From Candidatus Melainabacteria bacterium (lineage in GTDB: Bacteria > Cyanobacteriota > Vampirovibrionia > Obscuribacterales > Obscuribacteraceae), in assembly GCA_016716405.1 (NCBI GenBank), contig JADJWK010000001.1, positions 1,116,001-1,180,000 on the forward strand: DNA of 64,000 nt. Reading direction: 5' to 3'. The translations under genes and the position numbers were made by a program. The notes beneath the pieces are model-generated. The model searched no databases. It saw nothing but the letters and a program-made list of their open reading frames with translations, and was not told where the DNA came from. Shown one piece after another: positions 43,297 to 51,291 of the stretch; within the stretch, counting starts at the first letter, position 1, and each line of letters starts with the position of its first letter.

Positions 43297-43407
43297 GTTA
43301 ATACCGGACAAATTGCCCCGTCCCGACTTTACATTAGGAATTGCCAAGTTGACCCCGGGCCTTCCCTGCGGGAGAATCACGGGTTGTTGAGAACCACCGG
43401 AGCCCCC

Positions 43408-44421
43408 GTGAGCGATCCTGAAATCGTTACCGTCGACCTTTCGGTAATAGTAGCCGTTTACAACGAAGACCCCCGCAACCTGGTCAAGCTCCTGGACCGG
43501 CTCCGGACCTGCCTGGGTCCCACCGGTATGAGTCATGAGGTGGTTTTCGTCAATGACGGCAGCCGGATGCCCACGTCGAGCGCACTCCGGGAGCTGGCCC
43601 TGGAGTTCCCCAATATCAAGCTCATCGAGCTCTCGCGTAACTTCGGTCAGCAGGCTGCCATCACCGCCGGTCTCGATCATTGCTCGGGCCGGGTCGTGGT
43701 GAACATGGACTCGGATCTGCAGGATCCTCCCGAGCTCATTCCGACCATGATCGACAAATGGAAAGAAGGCTACGATGTGGTCTACGCCACCCGCTCCAAG
43801 CGTCGCGATCGTTTTCTCAAGCGCCATACGGCCTTTATCTTCTATCGTATTCTCGGGGCCGTCTCCACCGTCGAGATTCCATGGGATACAGGAGATTTCA
43901 GGCTCCTGGACCGGACAGTCGTGGAAGCCCTGGCCAGTATGCCCGAAAAGAGCCGCTTCATTCGTGGTCTGATTCCCTGGCTCGGTTTCAAGCAATGCGG
44001 AGTGCCCCTCGATCGGGAAGCAAGAGAGATCGGGGAGAGCGCCTACACTGTGCGTAAGCTCCTGAGCCTTGCTCTGGACGGGCTTCTGGCGTTCAGCGTC
44101 GCCCCGCTTCTCTTCCTGCCGGCCCTGGGCGGGATTCTGGCCGCTCTGGCGGCTCTGTCCTTCGTTGTCGCTTTCGTGCTTGCCGGGCTCAAGCTGGACA
44201 ACAGTGTCCTTCTCTGCGGAGTCGCCTTCTTCACCGGTTTGCAGATTGCCGCCACCGGTTGCGTATCCGTCTACCTGGCCAAGATTCTGGACGAGACCCG
44301 GCGCCGTCCCACCTATATAGTGGCTCGCCGTCTCGGTCAGGGTTTCGAGCAGCAGGCTGGATCGAGATCGGGCACCACCGGTGAAGCCAGTCTCGTCCCC
44401 GCGCTGAGCCGTACCGTCTAG
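43408..44421 (+). CDS. GtrB/ArnC-type polyprenyl-phosphate glycosyltransferase (GT2)
   Basis: A ~337-residue GT2 enzyme with two C-terminal TM helices. The GT-A domain shows LSVIVAVYNEDPRNLVKLLD, VVFVNDGSRMPTSSALREL, IELSRNFGQQAAITAGLDH and MDSDLQDPPELIP (DxD metal site), then the GtrB-type WDTGDFRLLDRTVVEAL and RGLIPWLGFKQ. Helices lie at about 225-255 and 260-290. Such proteins transfer a sugar from UDP/GDP-sugar to undecaprenyl or dolichyl phosphate, which GT-C enzymes then use outside the membrane. GTG 43408 has GGAG 5-6 nt upstream; TTG 43384 is an alternative. Its place after the two GT-C genes and the epimerase gives a complete donor-to-transfer path. Confidence 0.9.
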   Translation: MSDPEIVTVDLSVIVAVYNEDPRNLVKLLDRLRTCLGPTGMSHEVVFVNDGSRMPTSSALRELALEFPNIKLIELSRNFGQQAAITAGLDHCSGRVVVNMDSDLQDPPELIPTMIDKWKEGYDVVYATRSKRRDRFLKRHTAFIFYRILGAVSTVEIPWDTGDFRLLDRTVVEALASMPEKSRFIRGLIPWLGFKQCGVPLDREAREIGESAYTVRKLLSLALDGLLAFSVAPLLFLPALGGILAALAALSFVVAFVLAGLKLDNSVLLCGVAFFTGLQIAATGCVSVYLAKILDETRRRPTYIVARRLGQGFEQQAGSRSGTTGEASLVPALSRTV

Positions 44422-44441
44422 CTGGCGGACAGGAGATCGGG

Positions 44442-45689
44442 TCAGACTTCGTTGTGGAGCTCGGCGCTGAGCTGGGCGATTACTTCCCTGGCCCGCCCGA
44501 TAAGCCGCTCTTTGCGCTCGGGCTCCAGAGCCTCCATCTCCTCGATATAGGCGCCCAGCGCCTCCACCGGTGATGCCACTGCCGTCTCGGTGAGCTGGGG
44601 CAGACGGGCGCGACGGTGGGAAGGGATGACCTCAGGCTGGAATCGCACGGAGAGGCAGCCCGAGGCGATCGCGAGAACCGCCTGCTCGTCCACCTTGTTG
44701 ATGCGCTCCTGGTCGATCCGGTAGCGCACCCGCAAAACACATCCCGGCAGCATCTTCTTCTCGACTTTTCGAAGCAGCTCGGCTGACGGATCGTCACTTG
44801 CCGTCAGATCGGCGTCTACGGTCACGAAGGGTCGGGGGTCGATAGAGTGGAAACGATAATCGACCTTGCCCCTCTCTATGGTGGCATGGACGAAACCCTT
44901 ATCTTCCTTCGACTCGCCGAAGTCCACCCGCTCCAGGCTGCCAGCATAGACGATAGCGGGATCCGCCTGCCTGATGATCTGGTGCTTGTGGATGTGGCCC
45001 AGGGCGACATAGTCGATTCTCGAGTCGACAAAGATGTCGGTGGGAAATGTGAGGGTATAGCCCACCAGCAGCTCTTCTTCGATGCCGGCGACAGCTCGGT
45101 CCACGCTCATATGGGCAGTGACCACTGTCGGCAACTCGGGATCGAGCTCTTGATAGTATCCGCGCAAAAGCCCCTCCACATGGCTGACCAGCACCGAGTC
45201 GAGCTGAGCTGCCGAATAGCCCTGGTATTTGTCCAGGGTCATGAGATTGTGCCTGGTGACATGGGGCAGACCGACAAGCTGAAGGGGTCCGGAAGCGGTA
45301 TCGAGGCGCATTGAGACCGGGCGGTCGATAATCGTGACTTCCGGAACTTCCAGGCTCTGGAAGACCGACAGGGCGTGGGATTGCGTGGAGCGCAGCAGCT
45401 GATCGTGATTGCCCACTACAAGCACGGTCTTGATGCCTGCCCTCGAGAGGCGCCGGAGCTCGGTGGCAAACATCTTCTGGTAGATAGGGGCCGGCGAGGC
45501 GTTCTTGTAGGCATCGCCGGAGAAGAGAAAAACATCGACTTTCTTCTCAATCGAATAGTCCACGACCTTGCGCAGAGCCTCGACGAAATCCTCGAAGCGC
45601 ACATTCAGGCCGGTCTCAGGGTTGAGCCGCCCGTGCGACTCGCCGGAACCGAAGTGGATATCGGAGACATGTACAAGGTCAACAGCCAT
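44442..45689 (-). CDS. sbcD: SbcD/Mre11-like exonuclease subunit
   Basis: A 415-residue calcineurin-like nuclease. Metal-site motifs in order: HVSDIHFGSGESHGR, FLFSGDAYKN, VLVVGNHDQLLR (GNHD), VTAHMSV and YVALGHIHKHQI (GHxH), all as in SbcD/Mre11. A capping/C-terminal domain follows to residue 415. SbcD forms a complex with the SbcC ATPase that trims hairpins and protein-blocked DNA ends. No sbcC lies beside it here, so the partner would be elsewhere. It is divergent from rlmD and convergent with the GT2 gene (20-nt gap). The ATG has no clear ribosome-binding site. Confidence 0.92.
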   Translation of the reverse strand: MAVDLVHVSDIHFGSGESHGRLNPETGLNVRFEDFVEALRKVVDYSIEKKVDVFLFSGDAYKNASPAPIYQKMFATELRRLSRAGIKTVLVVGNHDQLLRSTQSHALSVFQSLEVPEVTIIDRPVSMRLDTASGPLQLVGLPHVTRHNLMTLDKYQGYSAAQLDSVLVSHVEGLLRGYYQELDPELPTVVTAHMSVDRAVAGIEEELLVGYTLTFPTDIFVDSRIDYVALGHIHKHQIIRQADPAIVYAGSLERVDFGESKEDKGFVHATIERGKVDYRFHSIDPRPFVTVDADLTASDDPSAELLRKVEKKMLPGCVLRVRYRIDQERINKVDEQAVLAIASGCLSVRFQPEVIPSHRRARLPQLTETAVASPVEALGAYIEEMEALEPERKERLIGRAREVIAQLSAELHNEV

Positions 45690-45848
45690 GGGCTCATTTT
45701 AGATCATAGCGGACAGGGTAGAATTAGCGGTTCGATCTTGAAGGAACAGAAAAGTTGCAAGGACTGTCTTGCTTAATTCTCGTCTTTCTGGCGCTGGGCA
45801 CGGCGGTATATCCGGCCTCGGGCGCCTCTCTCGGTCGGATGGGGGTCG

Positions 45849-47366
45849 ATGCCAGATAAGAAGACCAGGAAGCATTCTCTCCGGAGAGGGGATCTTGTAA
45901 GCCTCGTCATCGATTCGCTCGCTCCGGGTGGGGATGGCGTGGGGACCTGCCAGGGGGTGACCGTGTTCGTCGCCCGGACGGCTCCCGGAGATCGAGTGGA
46001 GGCACGACTTTTCGACGTGCGCAAAGACTTCGCCCGGGGTAGCCTGGAGGCTTTGCTGGAGTCAGGACCGGAGCGTGTCGAGCCGGTCTGTCCGGTGTTC
46101 TCTACTTGTGGCGGCTGCCAGTGGCAGCACGTCTCCTATGCCGGGCAGCTGGAGAGCAAAGTAGACATAGTCCGACAGGCGCTCAAGCGAATCGGTGGGA
46201 TCGAGCCCGATCTGGTCGAGCCCTGCGCCGGAACCAGTCACCACTTGCGGTATCGAAATAAAGCCCAGTTCCCGGTCGCCGCCGGTGCCCGCGGTGGTCT
46301 TGCTGCGGGCTATTACGAGCGCAATTCGCACACTCTCGTCGATATCGATGGCTGCCCGGTTGTTCCCGAGCCGCTCGAGCGCGCCCTGAGCGAGATCAAG
46401 CGGGCTCTGATCCGTTTGCGCTTCAGCGCTTATGACGAAACAGACCACCTGGGACTATTGCGGCATATAGTCTTGCGTGAGAGCACCGAGAACAAGAGTA
46501 TTCTTGCGACCCTGGTATTGAACGCGAAAAGCCCCGGCTCTCTTTCCGGGGAAGAGCGCGCCTGTCTAGAGCAGGTGGCATCCGAGGTGTGCGCTCGTTT
46601 GCCTGACTTGAGCGGATTCTGTCTCAACTTCAACAATGCCAGGGGCAATCGTATCCTCGGTGATACGACTGTTTGCATCAAGGGAAGCCCTGCAGTCGAG
46701 GAGGTCCTGCGCACGAGCCGGGAGGGGAGACCGGAGCGGCTCCGAAATGGGCTTGCATTCCAGCTCTCCACCGGGAGCTTTTTCCAGGTCCATGCCGGTC
46801 AGGCGGTTTTCATCCTCGATGAGATCTTTGACCTCGTGAAAGGAAGAGGAGCGGGGCTGATCATCGATGCCTATGCGGGGGTGGGAGTGATCGCCATGTG
46901 GGTGGCGGAGCTCGCCGAGCGTATCCTGGCAGTGGAAGAGAATGACCGGGCCGTGGCTGACGGACTTGCCACCGCGGCAGCCAACCGGATCGAGAATATC
47001 GAGTTCAAGCAGGGAAAGGCGGAGGTGATCCTGCCGGCCATGGCGGCGGAAGGTCTACGTCCGGATGTGATCATTCTCGATCCTCCCCGCAAAGGCGCCG
47101 CGCCTGAGGTTTTGGAAGCCGCCATGCGTCTCGTGCCGGAGCTGATTATCTATGTGAGCTGCAATCCAGCCACTCTCGCCCGGGACTTAAAGATCCTGAG
47201 CCGCGGTACTGGTATAAACTGGCAGGAGAAGCAAGCTCATATTGGGTATAAAACTCAACGAGTGAAGCCTGTCGACTTGTTTCCGCAGACCTATCATGTC
47301 GAGTCGATAGCATGCCTTGAGAGGATTTTCCACGATGGTATTGTCGGGAATCTGGAAGAAAGCTGA
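45849..47366 (+). CDS. rlmD: 23S rRNA (uracil-C5)-methyltransferase, RlmD/TrmA family
   Basis: A 505-residue RNA m5U methyltransferase. An N-terminal TRAM domain (LRRGDLVSLVIDSLAPGGDG) is followed by the iron-sulfur cysteines CPVFSTCGGCQWQ, and the SAM-binding domain has DAYAGVGVIAMWVAELAERI. The catalytic region shows ILDPPRKGAAPEVLEA (DPPR) and YVSCNPATLARDLK with the nucleophilic Cys, then the CxxH-like tail VDLFPQTYHVESIACL. These define the RlmD/RumA/TrmA family; RlmD-like use on 23S rRNA is most likely, but a TrmFO-independent tRNA role is not excluded. Its end overlaps the GNAT gene by 32 nt. Confidence 0.92.
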   Translation: MPDKKTRKHSLRRGDLVSLVIDSLAPGGDGVGTCQGVTVFVARTAPGDRVEARLFDVRKDFARGSLEALLESGPERVEPVCPVFSTCGGCQWQHVSYAGQLESKVDIVRQALKRIGGIEPDLVEPCAGTSHHLRYRNKAQFPVAAGARGGLAAGYYERNSHTLVDIDGCPVVPEPLERALSEIKRALIRLRFSAYDETDHLGLLRHIVLRESTENKSILATLVLNAKSPGSLSGEERACLEQVASEVCARLPDLSGFCLNFNNARGNRILGDTTVCIKGSPAVEEVLRTSREGRPERLRNGLAFQLSTGSFFQVHAGQAVFILDEIFDLVKGRGAGLIIDAYAGVGVIAMWVAELAERILAVEENDRAVADGLATAAANRIENIEFKQGKAEVILPAMAAEGLRPDVIILDPPRKGAAPEVLEAAMRLVPELIIYVSCNPATLARDLKILSRGTGINWQEKQAHIGYKTQRVKPVDLFPQTYHVESIACLERIFHDGIVGNLEES

Positions 47367-47793
47367 AGATCATAAAGAGCCCCGCAAGCCCGAGCTCAAG
47401 ATCAGCCACGAGAAAAATCTGCCTCCGGACGATGTGCAGGATATCTGCGCTTCGGTGGGCTGGAGTCGCCGGGAGCCGGAGCTGATCTCGAAGGCTCTTG
47501 AGAACAGCCTCTCGGTGGTTTCGATCTGGGACAGGGGCCGGATTGTCGGCTTCGCCAGAGCCACCGGCGATATGGTTTTCAATGCCACCATCTGGGACAT
47601 GGTGGTCAGACCCAGCTACCAGGGCAGCGGCGTCGGGCGCCTGGTGATGCAAGAGCTTCTCAAGGACCTGGACGAGCTCGGTATTCCTCTGGTGACGCTT
47701 TATGCCGACCCGGGCACGGACGGCTTCTATCAGCGATTCGGCTTCCTGGCCGATCCCTCCGGAGTGCGTGGCATGTTCCGGGAGACAAGCTGA
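47335..47793 (+). CDS. GNAT family N-acetyltransferase
   Basis: A 152-residue GNAT enzyme using acetyl-CoA. Core motif A is visible as MVVRPSYQGSGVGRLVMQEL (V-x-P-x-x-Q-G-x-G-x-G/A type). Motif B follows as LVTLYADPGTDGFYQRFGFL, the typical end of GNATs with a YQRFGF strand. The N-terminal region NLPPDDVQDICASVGWSRR resembles the plant/cyanobacterial GNAT group. The ATG at 47335 has GAGAGGA 9 nt upstream and lies inside the end of rlmD, suggesting co-translation. The acceptor could be a small amine or a protein N-terminus; neither can be told from sequence. Confidence 0.87.
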   Translation: MVLSGIWKKAEDHKEPRKPELKISHEKNLPPDDVQDICASVGWSRREPELISKALENSLSVVSIWDRGRIVGFARATGDMVFNATIWDMVVRPSYQGSGVGRLVMQELLKDLDELGIPLVTLYADPGTDGFYQRFGFLADPSGVRGMFRETS

Positions 47794-47914
47794 CAAGAGA
47801 TCCACAAACTTAATAGAAAAGCTTATGGAATTTGAGCTTATGGCTTCGCCATGGTAAATTTTCCAGTCGGATTTATAGAGCTGTTTCTAGCGCAATCGAC
47901 GCGCGGGGGATGTC

Positions 47915-48451
47915 ATGAAGGTCATTTTGCAAGATAACGTAGCCAAGCTGGGCACTGCCGGAGATATCGTGGAAGCCTCCCGGGGTTATTTCCGCAACTT
48001 CCTCGAGCCCAGAGGTCTGGCTGTCCTGGCCACCAAAGGCACCCTCAAGAAGAGAGAGGAAGACCTCGAAGCTCTCAAGCGCAAAGCCGATAAAGCTCGC
48101 CAGGAAGCAGTAGCCCTCGGCGAGCGCATCGCCGCCCTGCCGCCCCTGCAAGTTCAGACCAAGGCAGGCGAGACCGGCAAGCTCTATGGCAAAGTGACAA
48201 ACAAAGAGATCGCCAGCCAGATCGAAGCTGCCATCGGCGTCCAGGTGGACAAGCGCACAGTCAAGCCTCTGGAAGAGATCACCTCTCTGGGCAGCTACAA
48301 AGTCCAGGTCAAGCTCACCGCTGATGTCATCGTCGAATGCGAGATCGATGTTGTCATCGAAGGGACTCCGGTCCGCGACCTGCCGCCCGCCGATGCTCCT
48401 GCCGAAAGCGGCGCGCCTGCGGAAGAAGCCGAGGCTGCCGAAGAAGAGTAA
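47915..48451 (+). CDS. rplI: 50S ribosomal protein bL9
   Basis: A 178-residue ribosomal protein binding 23S rRNA near the L1 stalk. The N-terminal domain MKVILQDNVAKLGTAGDIVE and RGYFRNFLEPRGLAVLATKG matches the bL9 signature. A charged connecting helix (KKREEDLEALKRKADKARQE) leads to the C-terminal domain (GKLYGKVTNKEIASQIEAA, then YKVQVKLTADVIVECEIDV). The usual length is ~150; the last ~25 residues are an added Ala/Glu/Pro acidic tail. GGGGGA precedes the ATG. It is not adjacent to rpsF/rpsR here, unlike many bacteria. It is convergent with xseB. Confidence 0.96.
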   Translation: MKVILQDNVAKLGTAGDIVEASRGYFRNFLEPRGLAVLATKGTLKKREEDLEALKRKADKARQEAVALGERIAALPPLQVQTKAGETGKLYGKVTNKEIASQIEAAIGVQVDKRTVKPLEEITSLGSYKVQVKLTADVIVECEIDVVIEGTPVRDLPPADAPAESGAPAEEAEAAEEE

Positions 48452-48462
48452 GCTCAGAATTA

Positions 48463-48834
48463 TCAGTCGCCCAGAGGCAGACTGAGCTGGCTCGAAGAGC
48501 TCCGGGCCGCCTGGCGCGACCGCTGCTCCAGGCTCTTTGGCCTGGATTTCTCGCCATCGTCGTCTTCTTCTTCCCCGTCCATTTTTGTCTTGTCCGCATC
48601 GCTGCTTTCTTCCTCCGCGTCGAATGGCGTGGAGGAGATGCTTCCATCGAGATTCTTTTTGAGGATCTCGACCTTCTGCTCGGCCCCCTTGAGAAACTCC
48701 TCGCACTGCCGGGAGAGCTTGATGCCTCGCTCGAAGAGCTCGAGAGCCGCTTCCAGCTTGACCTCGCCGTCCAGCTTCTGGACCACCTCTTCGAGCTCCA
48801 TTAGCGTGCTTTCGAAATCCCGTTCTTTCTTCAT
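48463..48834 (-). CDS. xseB: Exodeoxyribonuclease VII small subunit with acidic tail
   Basis: A 123-residue protein. Residues 1-70 are the XseB helical hairpin (FESTLMELEEVVQKLDGEV, LELFERGIKLSRQCEEFLK), which binds XseA in the ExoVII complex that degrades single-stranded DNA to oligonucleotides. Typical XseB is ~80 residues; here a Ser/Asp/Glu-rich tail of about 50 residues follows (DADKTKMDGEEEDDDGEK), ending SLPLGD. The ATG at 48834 has GGTGG 5-9 nt upstream and starts 3 nt after the xseA stop; a GTG at 48843 would overlap xseA. Co-transcription with xseA is clear. Confidence 0.92.
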   Translation of the reverse strand: MKKERDFESTLMELEEVVQKLDGEVKLEAALELFERGIKLSRQCEEFLKGAEQKVEILKKNLDGSISSTPFDAEEESSDADKTKMDGEEEDDDGEKSRPKSLEQRSRQAARSSSSQLSLPLGD

Positions 48835-48836
48835 TT

Positions 48837-50066
48837 CTACCACCAGTCCTTTTGAGTGTCGGATACTGAGACAGTAAGCCTGCCTTTGCGGAGGAGGACT
48901 TCGAGGATGTCTCCTTCTCTTGCCTGGGAAAAATCGGTGATCAGCTCCCCGTCAGCCTTTCTGACGATGGCGAAGCCCCGGCTCATGACGTTTTCGGGAC
49001 CGAGGGCCAGTAGTCTCTTGGTGGCGACGCTGTGACGGTGCCGGTAGTGGGTGAGGCGGGCCTCGACCTGATTGGCCAGGATCCTCTGGCAATGAGCGAT
49101 TTCGGTACTCTTGTGCCGGAGCCTGTCCTGGTAGCGCATCAGTGAAGAAAGCGGGCTCAATCGCTCGAGATTGTAGCGGCAGTCGTCGAGACGCTCGTCC
49201 ATGGCGTCGATGAAATGTCGCTTGAGGTAAGAGAAGCGCTCGAGAAGCTCGGCAAGTCCTCTGGCCACCAGCTCGGCCGCGGCTGTAGGAGTGGGGGCGC
49301 GCAGATCAGCCACCAGATCGCAGATGGTGACGTCGGTCTCGTGCCCGACGCCGGAGATGACCGGTACAGGCGATCTGAGCACAGCCCGGGCGACTGTCTC
49401 GGTGTTGAATGACCAGAGATCCTCGATGGAGCCTCCTCCCCGGGCGACTATGACAACGTCGAGGTCGGGTATCTCGTAGAGCAGATCGAGGGCCCTGGCG
49501 ATGCTTTCTTCGCTGCCTTCGCCCTGGACCTTGGCCGGTGAGATATAGGCCTTGACCATGTTGTTGCGCCGGGAGAGGGTGTTGATGATGTCCCGCACGG
49601 CAGCCCCGGCAGGACTGGTGACGATCCCTATCTTTTCAGGGAGCATCGGAATCGGGCGCTTGCGCTCCTGTGCCAGGAGACCTTCTCTGTCGAGCATCTC
49701 TTTGAGCTGCTCGAAGGCGAGCTGCCATTCCCCGACGCCCACGGGCTCGAGTTTGGTCACCACCATCTGGTAGGCGCCCCTGGGCGGATAGACGCTGAGC
49801 TTGCCCCGGGCTACCACCGAGATCCCGTCCTCGAGGCGGAAACGAATGCCCTGATTGGCGTTCTTGAAGCAAACGCAGGGCAGGGTGGCGTTCTGGTCCT
49901 TGAGAGAAAAATACCAGTGTCCGGAAGGATAGATTTTGGCGTTACTCACTTCGCCGGCTACATAAATATGATCGAACGCCGACTCGAGAAGGTCTTTGAC
50001 CTGGCCGGTCAGCTCGCTGACCGTCAGGACCGGATGCAATGGATTGGATTCTTTAGGGCTGTACAT
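48837..50066 (-). CDS. xseA: Exodeoxyribonuclease VII large subunit
   Basis: A 409-residue catalytic subunit of ExoVII. The N-terminal OB-fold (LTVSELTGQVKDLLESAFDH, YVAGEVSNAKIYPSGHWYFS) binds ssDNA. The nuclease core shows IGIVTSPAGAAVRDIINTL, VDVVIVARGGGSIEDLWSFN (ARGGGSxEDL) and PVISGVGHETDVTICDLVAD, all conserved in XseA. The C-terminal coiled region and the GFAIVRKADGELITD end are typical. ATG 50066 was chosen; a TTG at 50090 is also in frame. A 12-bp-period direct repeat lies 37-58 nt upstream of the ATG. Length is a little short of E. coli XseA (456). Confidence 0.95.
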   Translation of the reverse strand: MYSPKESNPLHPVLTVSELTGQVKDLLESAFDHIYVAGEVSNAKIYPSGHWYFSLKDQNATLPCVCFKNANQGIRFRLEDGISVVARGKLSVYPPRGAYQMVVTKLEPVGVGEWQLAFEQLKEMLDREGLLAQERKRPIPMLPEKIGIVTSPAGAAVRDIINTLSRRNNMVKAYISPAKVQGEGSEESIARALDLLYEIPDLDVVIVARGGGSIEDLWSFNTETVARAVLRSPVPVISGVGHETDVTICDLVADLRAPTPTAAAELVARGLAELLERFSYLKRHFIDAMDERLDDCRYNLERLSPLSSLMRYQDRLRHKSTEIAHCQRILANQVEARLTHYRHRHSVATKRLLALGPENVMSRGFAIVRKADGELITDFSQAREGDILEVLLRKGRLTVSVSDTQKDWW

Positions 50067-50342
50067 AGTTATGAATACGTCCGTCAGCAAAAGATAGTTC
50101 GATTGGCATGATTTTTGGCATGATCTCCAGACAATTTAATGTAGGTGGAAACAGTTTTCTCGTTTATATCCTCTGATGCGATTTCGAAGATGTTCGATAT
50201 CTGCGATAGTCCCGTGGCGGATATCGGACGCGTAGCTCATCGGCTGCTCTGAACCCGCACTGGGAGCTGGTTTGGATGGATAAAACCGGAACAAGGCCGG
50301 GCATAGAGATGTCGTAGATAAAAGCAGACGCTGATATTTCAT
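50067..50342. other. Intergenic region between xseA and the nuclease gene
   Basis: A 276-nt stretch between divergent genes. It holds a 10-bp direct repeat (TTGGCATGAT at 50103-50112 and 50115-50124) on the xseA side. The remainder has two overlapping minus-strand frames of 67-68 codons without ribosome-binding sites or recognisable motifs; I do not accept either as a gene. The stretch near 50230-50300 has a vaguely tRNA-like text but does not fold into a cloverleaf. Confidence 0.5.
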
Positions 50343-50381
50343 TTGACGACTGTTTCGAGCGTGCCATATATTAGTATGGCA
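50343..50381 (+). promoter_or_regulatory. Promoter with overlapping palindromic operator
   Basis: TTGACG (50343-50348) and TATATT (50367-50372), spaced 18 nt, form a good housekeeping-type promoter about 50 nt before the nuclease ATG at 50421. The perfect inverted repeat TGCCATA-N6-TATGGCA (50362-50381) covers the -10 box and the expected start site, so a bound dimer would block transcription. TGGCAT also occurs in the direct repeats before xseA. Confidence 0.6.
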
Positions 50382-50420
50382 TACGGAAGTTTGGCTGTGT
50401 TCAAAAAAGGGGGTCTCTTC

Positions 50421-51227
50421 ATGGACCGCACATTATTCTCTCCCGCCATGATCGATACATACAGGTCCTGTCCCAGGGCCTTCGAGACGGCACTCAAGCA
50501 GCTCGATGAGGGTGGACGCGTCCGTTCCATCGCCTCCGTATGCAAGCAATTCGTCCGCAAAGGCGTAGCCGAAATCAACAAGGGCCGGGTGACCACCCTC
50601 AATCAGCTCCAGATATTCATCGGTAATCACTGGCCTGTGGACAAGATGGAAAAATACGGCTACGACCAGGAGCAGATCACCCGGGCCTTCCTTTATACAT
50701 ACAAAACTCTTGCCGGCTATGTCAGCCAGCCCTATCGCCCGAGGGAGTCCGAGGTGGCGGCAGTGGCTCTGAAAGTGAGAGCCCGGGTGGGCTCGGCACG
50801 CGCCTATCTCGAGGACACATTCGATCTCGTCCTCTGGTATCCCGACCGCGCTCATCTCGAGATCGTGGACTTCGAGCTCTCGGGGAAGTTCAGTGCCGGA
50901 CGGGCCTGGCCGAGTGCCTCCAGTATCGCCAGGCAGTTCCTGATCAACAAGCTCCGGGTGCGCTTTCCTTTCCGGACTCTGGCTTTCACCACTCTCAAGC
51001 TCACCCCGCGCGGATTCCAGGCCAACAGCCAGCTCGCCGCGGAGGACAGCCTGTCCAGACATTTCGACGACCTGGTTCGCGATCTCGATGCCATGCGTGC
51101 TCCCCTCAAGACCGAAGCGCATCCCCGGGGCGAGTTCTGCCGCTATTGCTCGGCGCTCTCCCGGCCGGAGAGCGGCTCCGAAAGCGGCGAGCACGATGAC
51201 GGAGACTCGCTTTCTCTGAGCGCCTGA
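50421..51227 (+). CDS. PD-(D/E)XK-like nuclease family protein
   Basis: A 268-residue protein resembling the RecB/Cas4-type PD-(D/E)XK group. It starts with FSPAMIDTYRSCPRAFETAL, the N-terminal Cys motif (C17) seen in Cas4/AddB-like proteins. The core has D135-LVLWYPDRAHLEIVD150-FELSGK156. The canonical line reads about D-x-K-T-G; here D150-x-E152 and a shifted K156 suggest a degenerate or rearranged active site. Near the end CRYCSAL (C240, C243) could, with C17, hold a metal or iron-sulfur cluster, though a fourth Cys is not obvious. AAAGGGGG precedes the ATG. A recognisable promoter and palindrome lie upstream. Role in DNA repair or end processing is inference. Confidence 0.7.
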   Translation: MDRTLFSPAMIDTYRSCPRAFETALKQLDEGGRVRSIASVCKQFVRKGVAEINKGRVTTLNQLQIFIGNHWPVDKMEKYGYDQEQITRAFLYTYKTLAGYVSQPYRPRESEVAAVALKVRARVGSARAYLEDTFDLVLWYPDRAHLEIVDFELSGKFSAGRAWPSASSIARQFLINKLRVRFPFRTLAFTTLKLTPRGFQANSQLAAEDSLSRHFDDLVRDLDAMRAPLKTEAHPRGEFCRYCSALSRPESGSESGEHDDGDSLSLSA

Positions 51228-51291
51228 AGCCTGGCCTCAAATGGATATTCGTCTTCGCATTCGCTATAATTTGCCGGGCCCCGGGGAGTTT

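Noticed and set aside
45755..45859. A 34-codon signal-peptide-like ORF (TTG start) overlapping the rlmD start.
   Set aside because: Weak start, very short, and more easily explained as the rlmD leader.
47838..47860. A small ATGGC-TTC-GCCAT hairpin before rplI as a terminator.
   Set aside because: Short stem and only a weak T-stretch.
50230..50300. A possible tRNA-like stretch between xseA and the nuclease gene.
   Set aside because: No consistent cloverleaf or T-loop on either strand.
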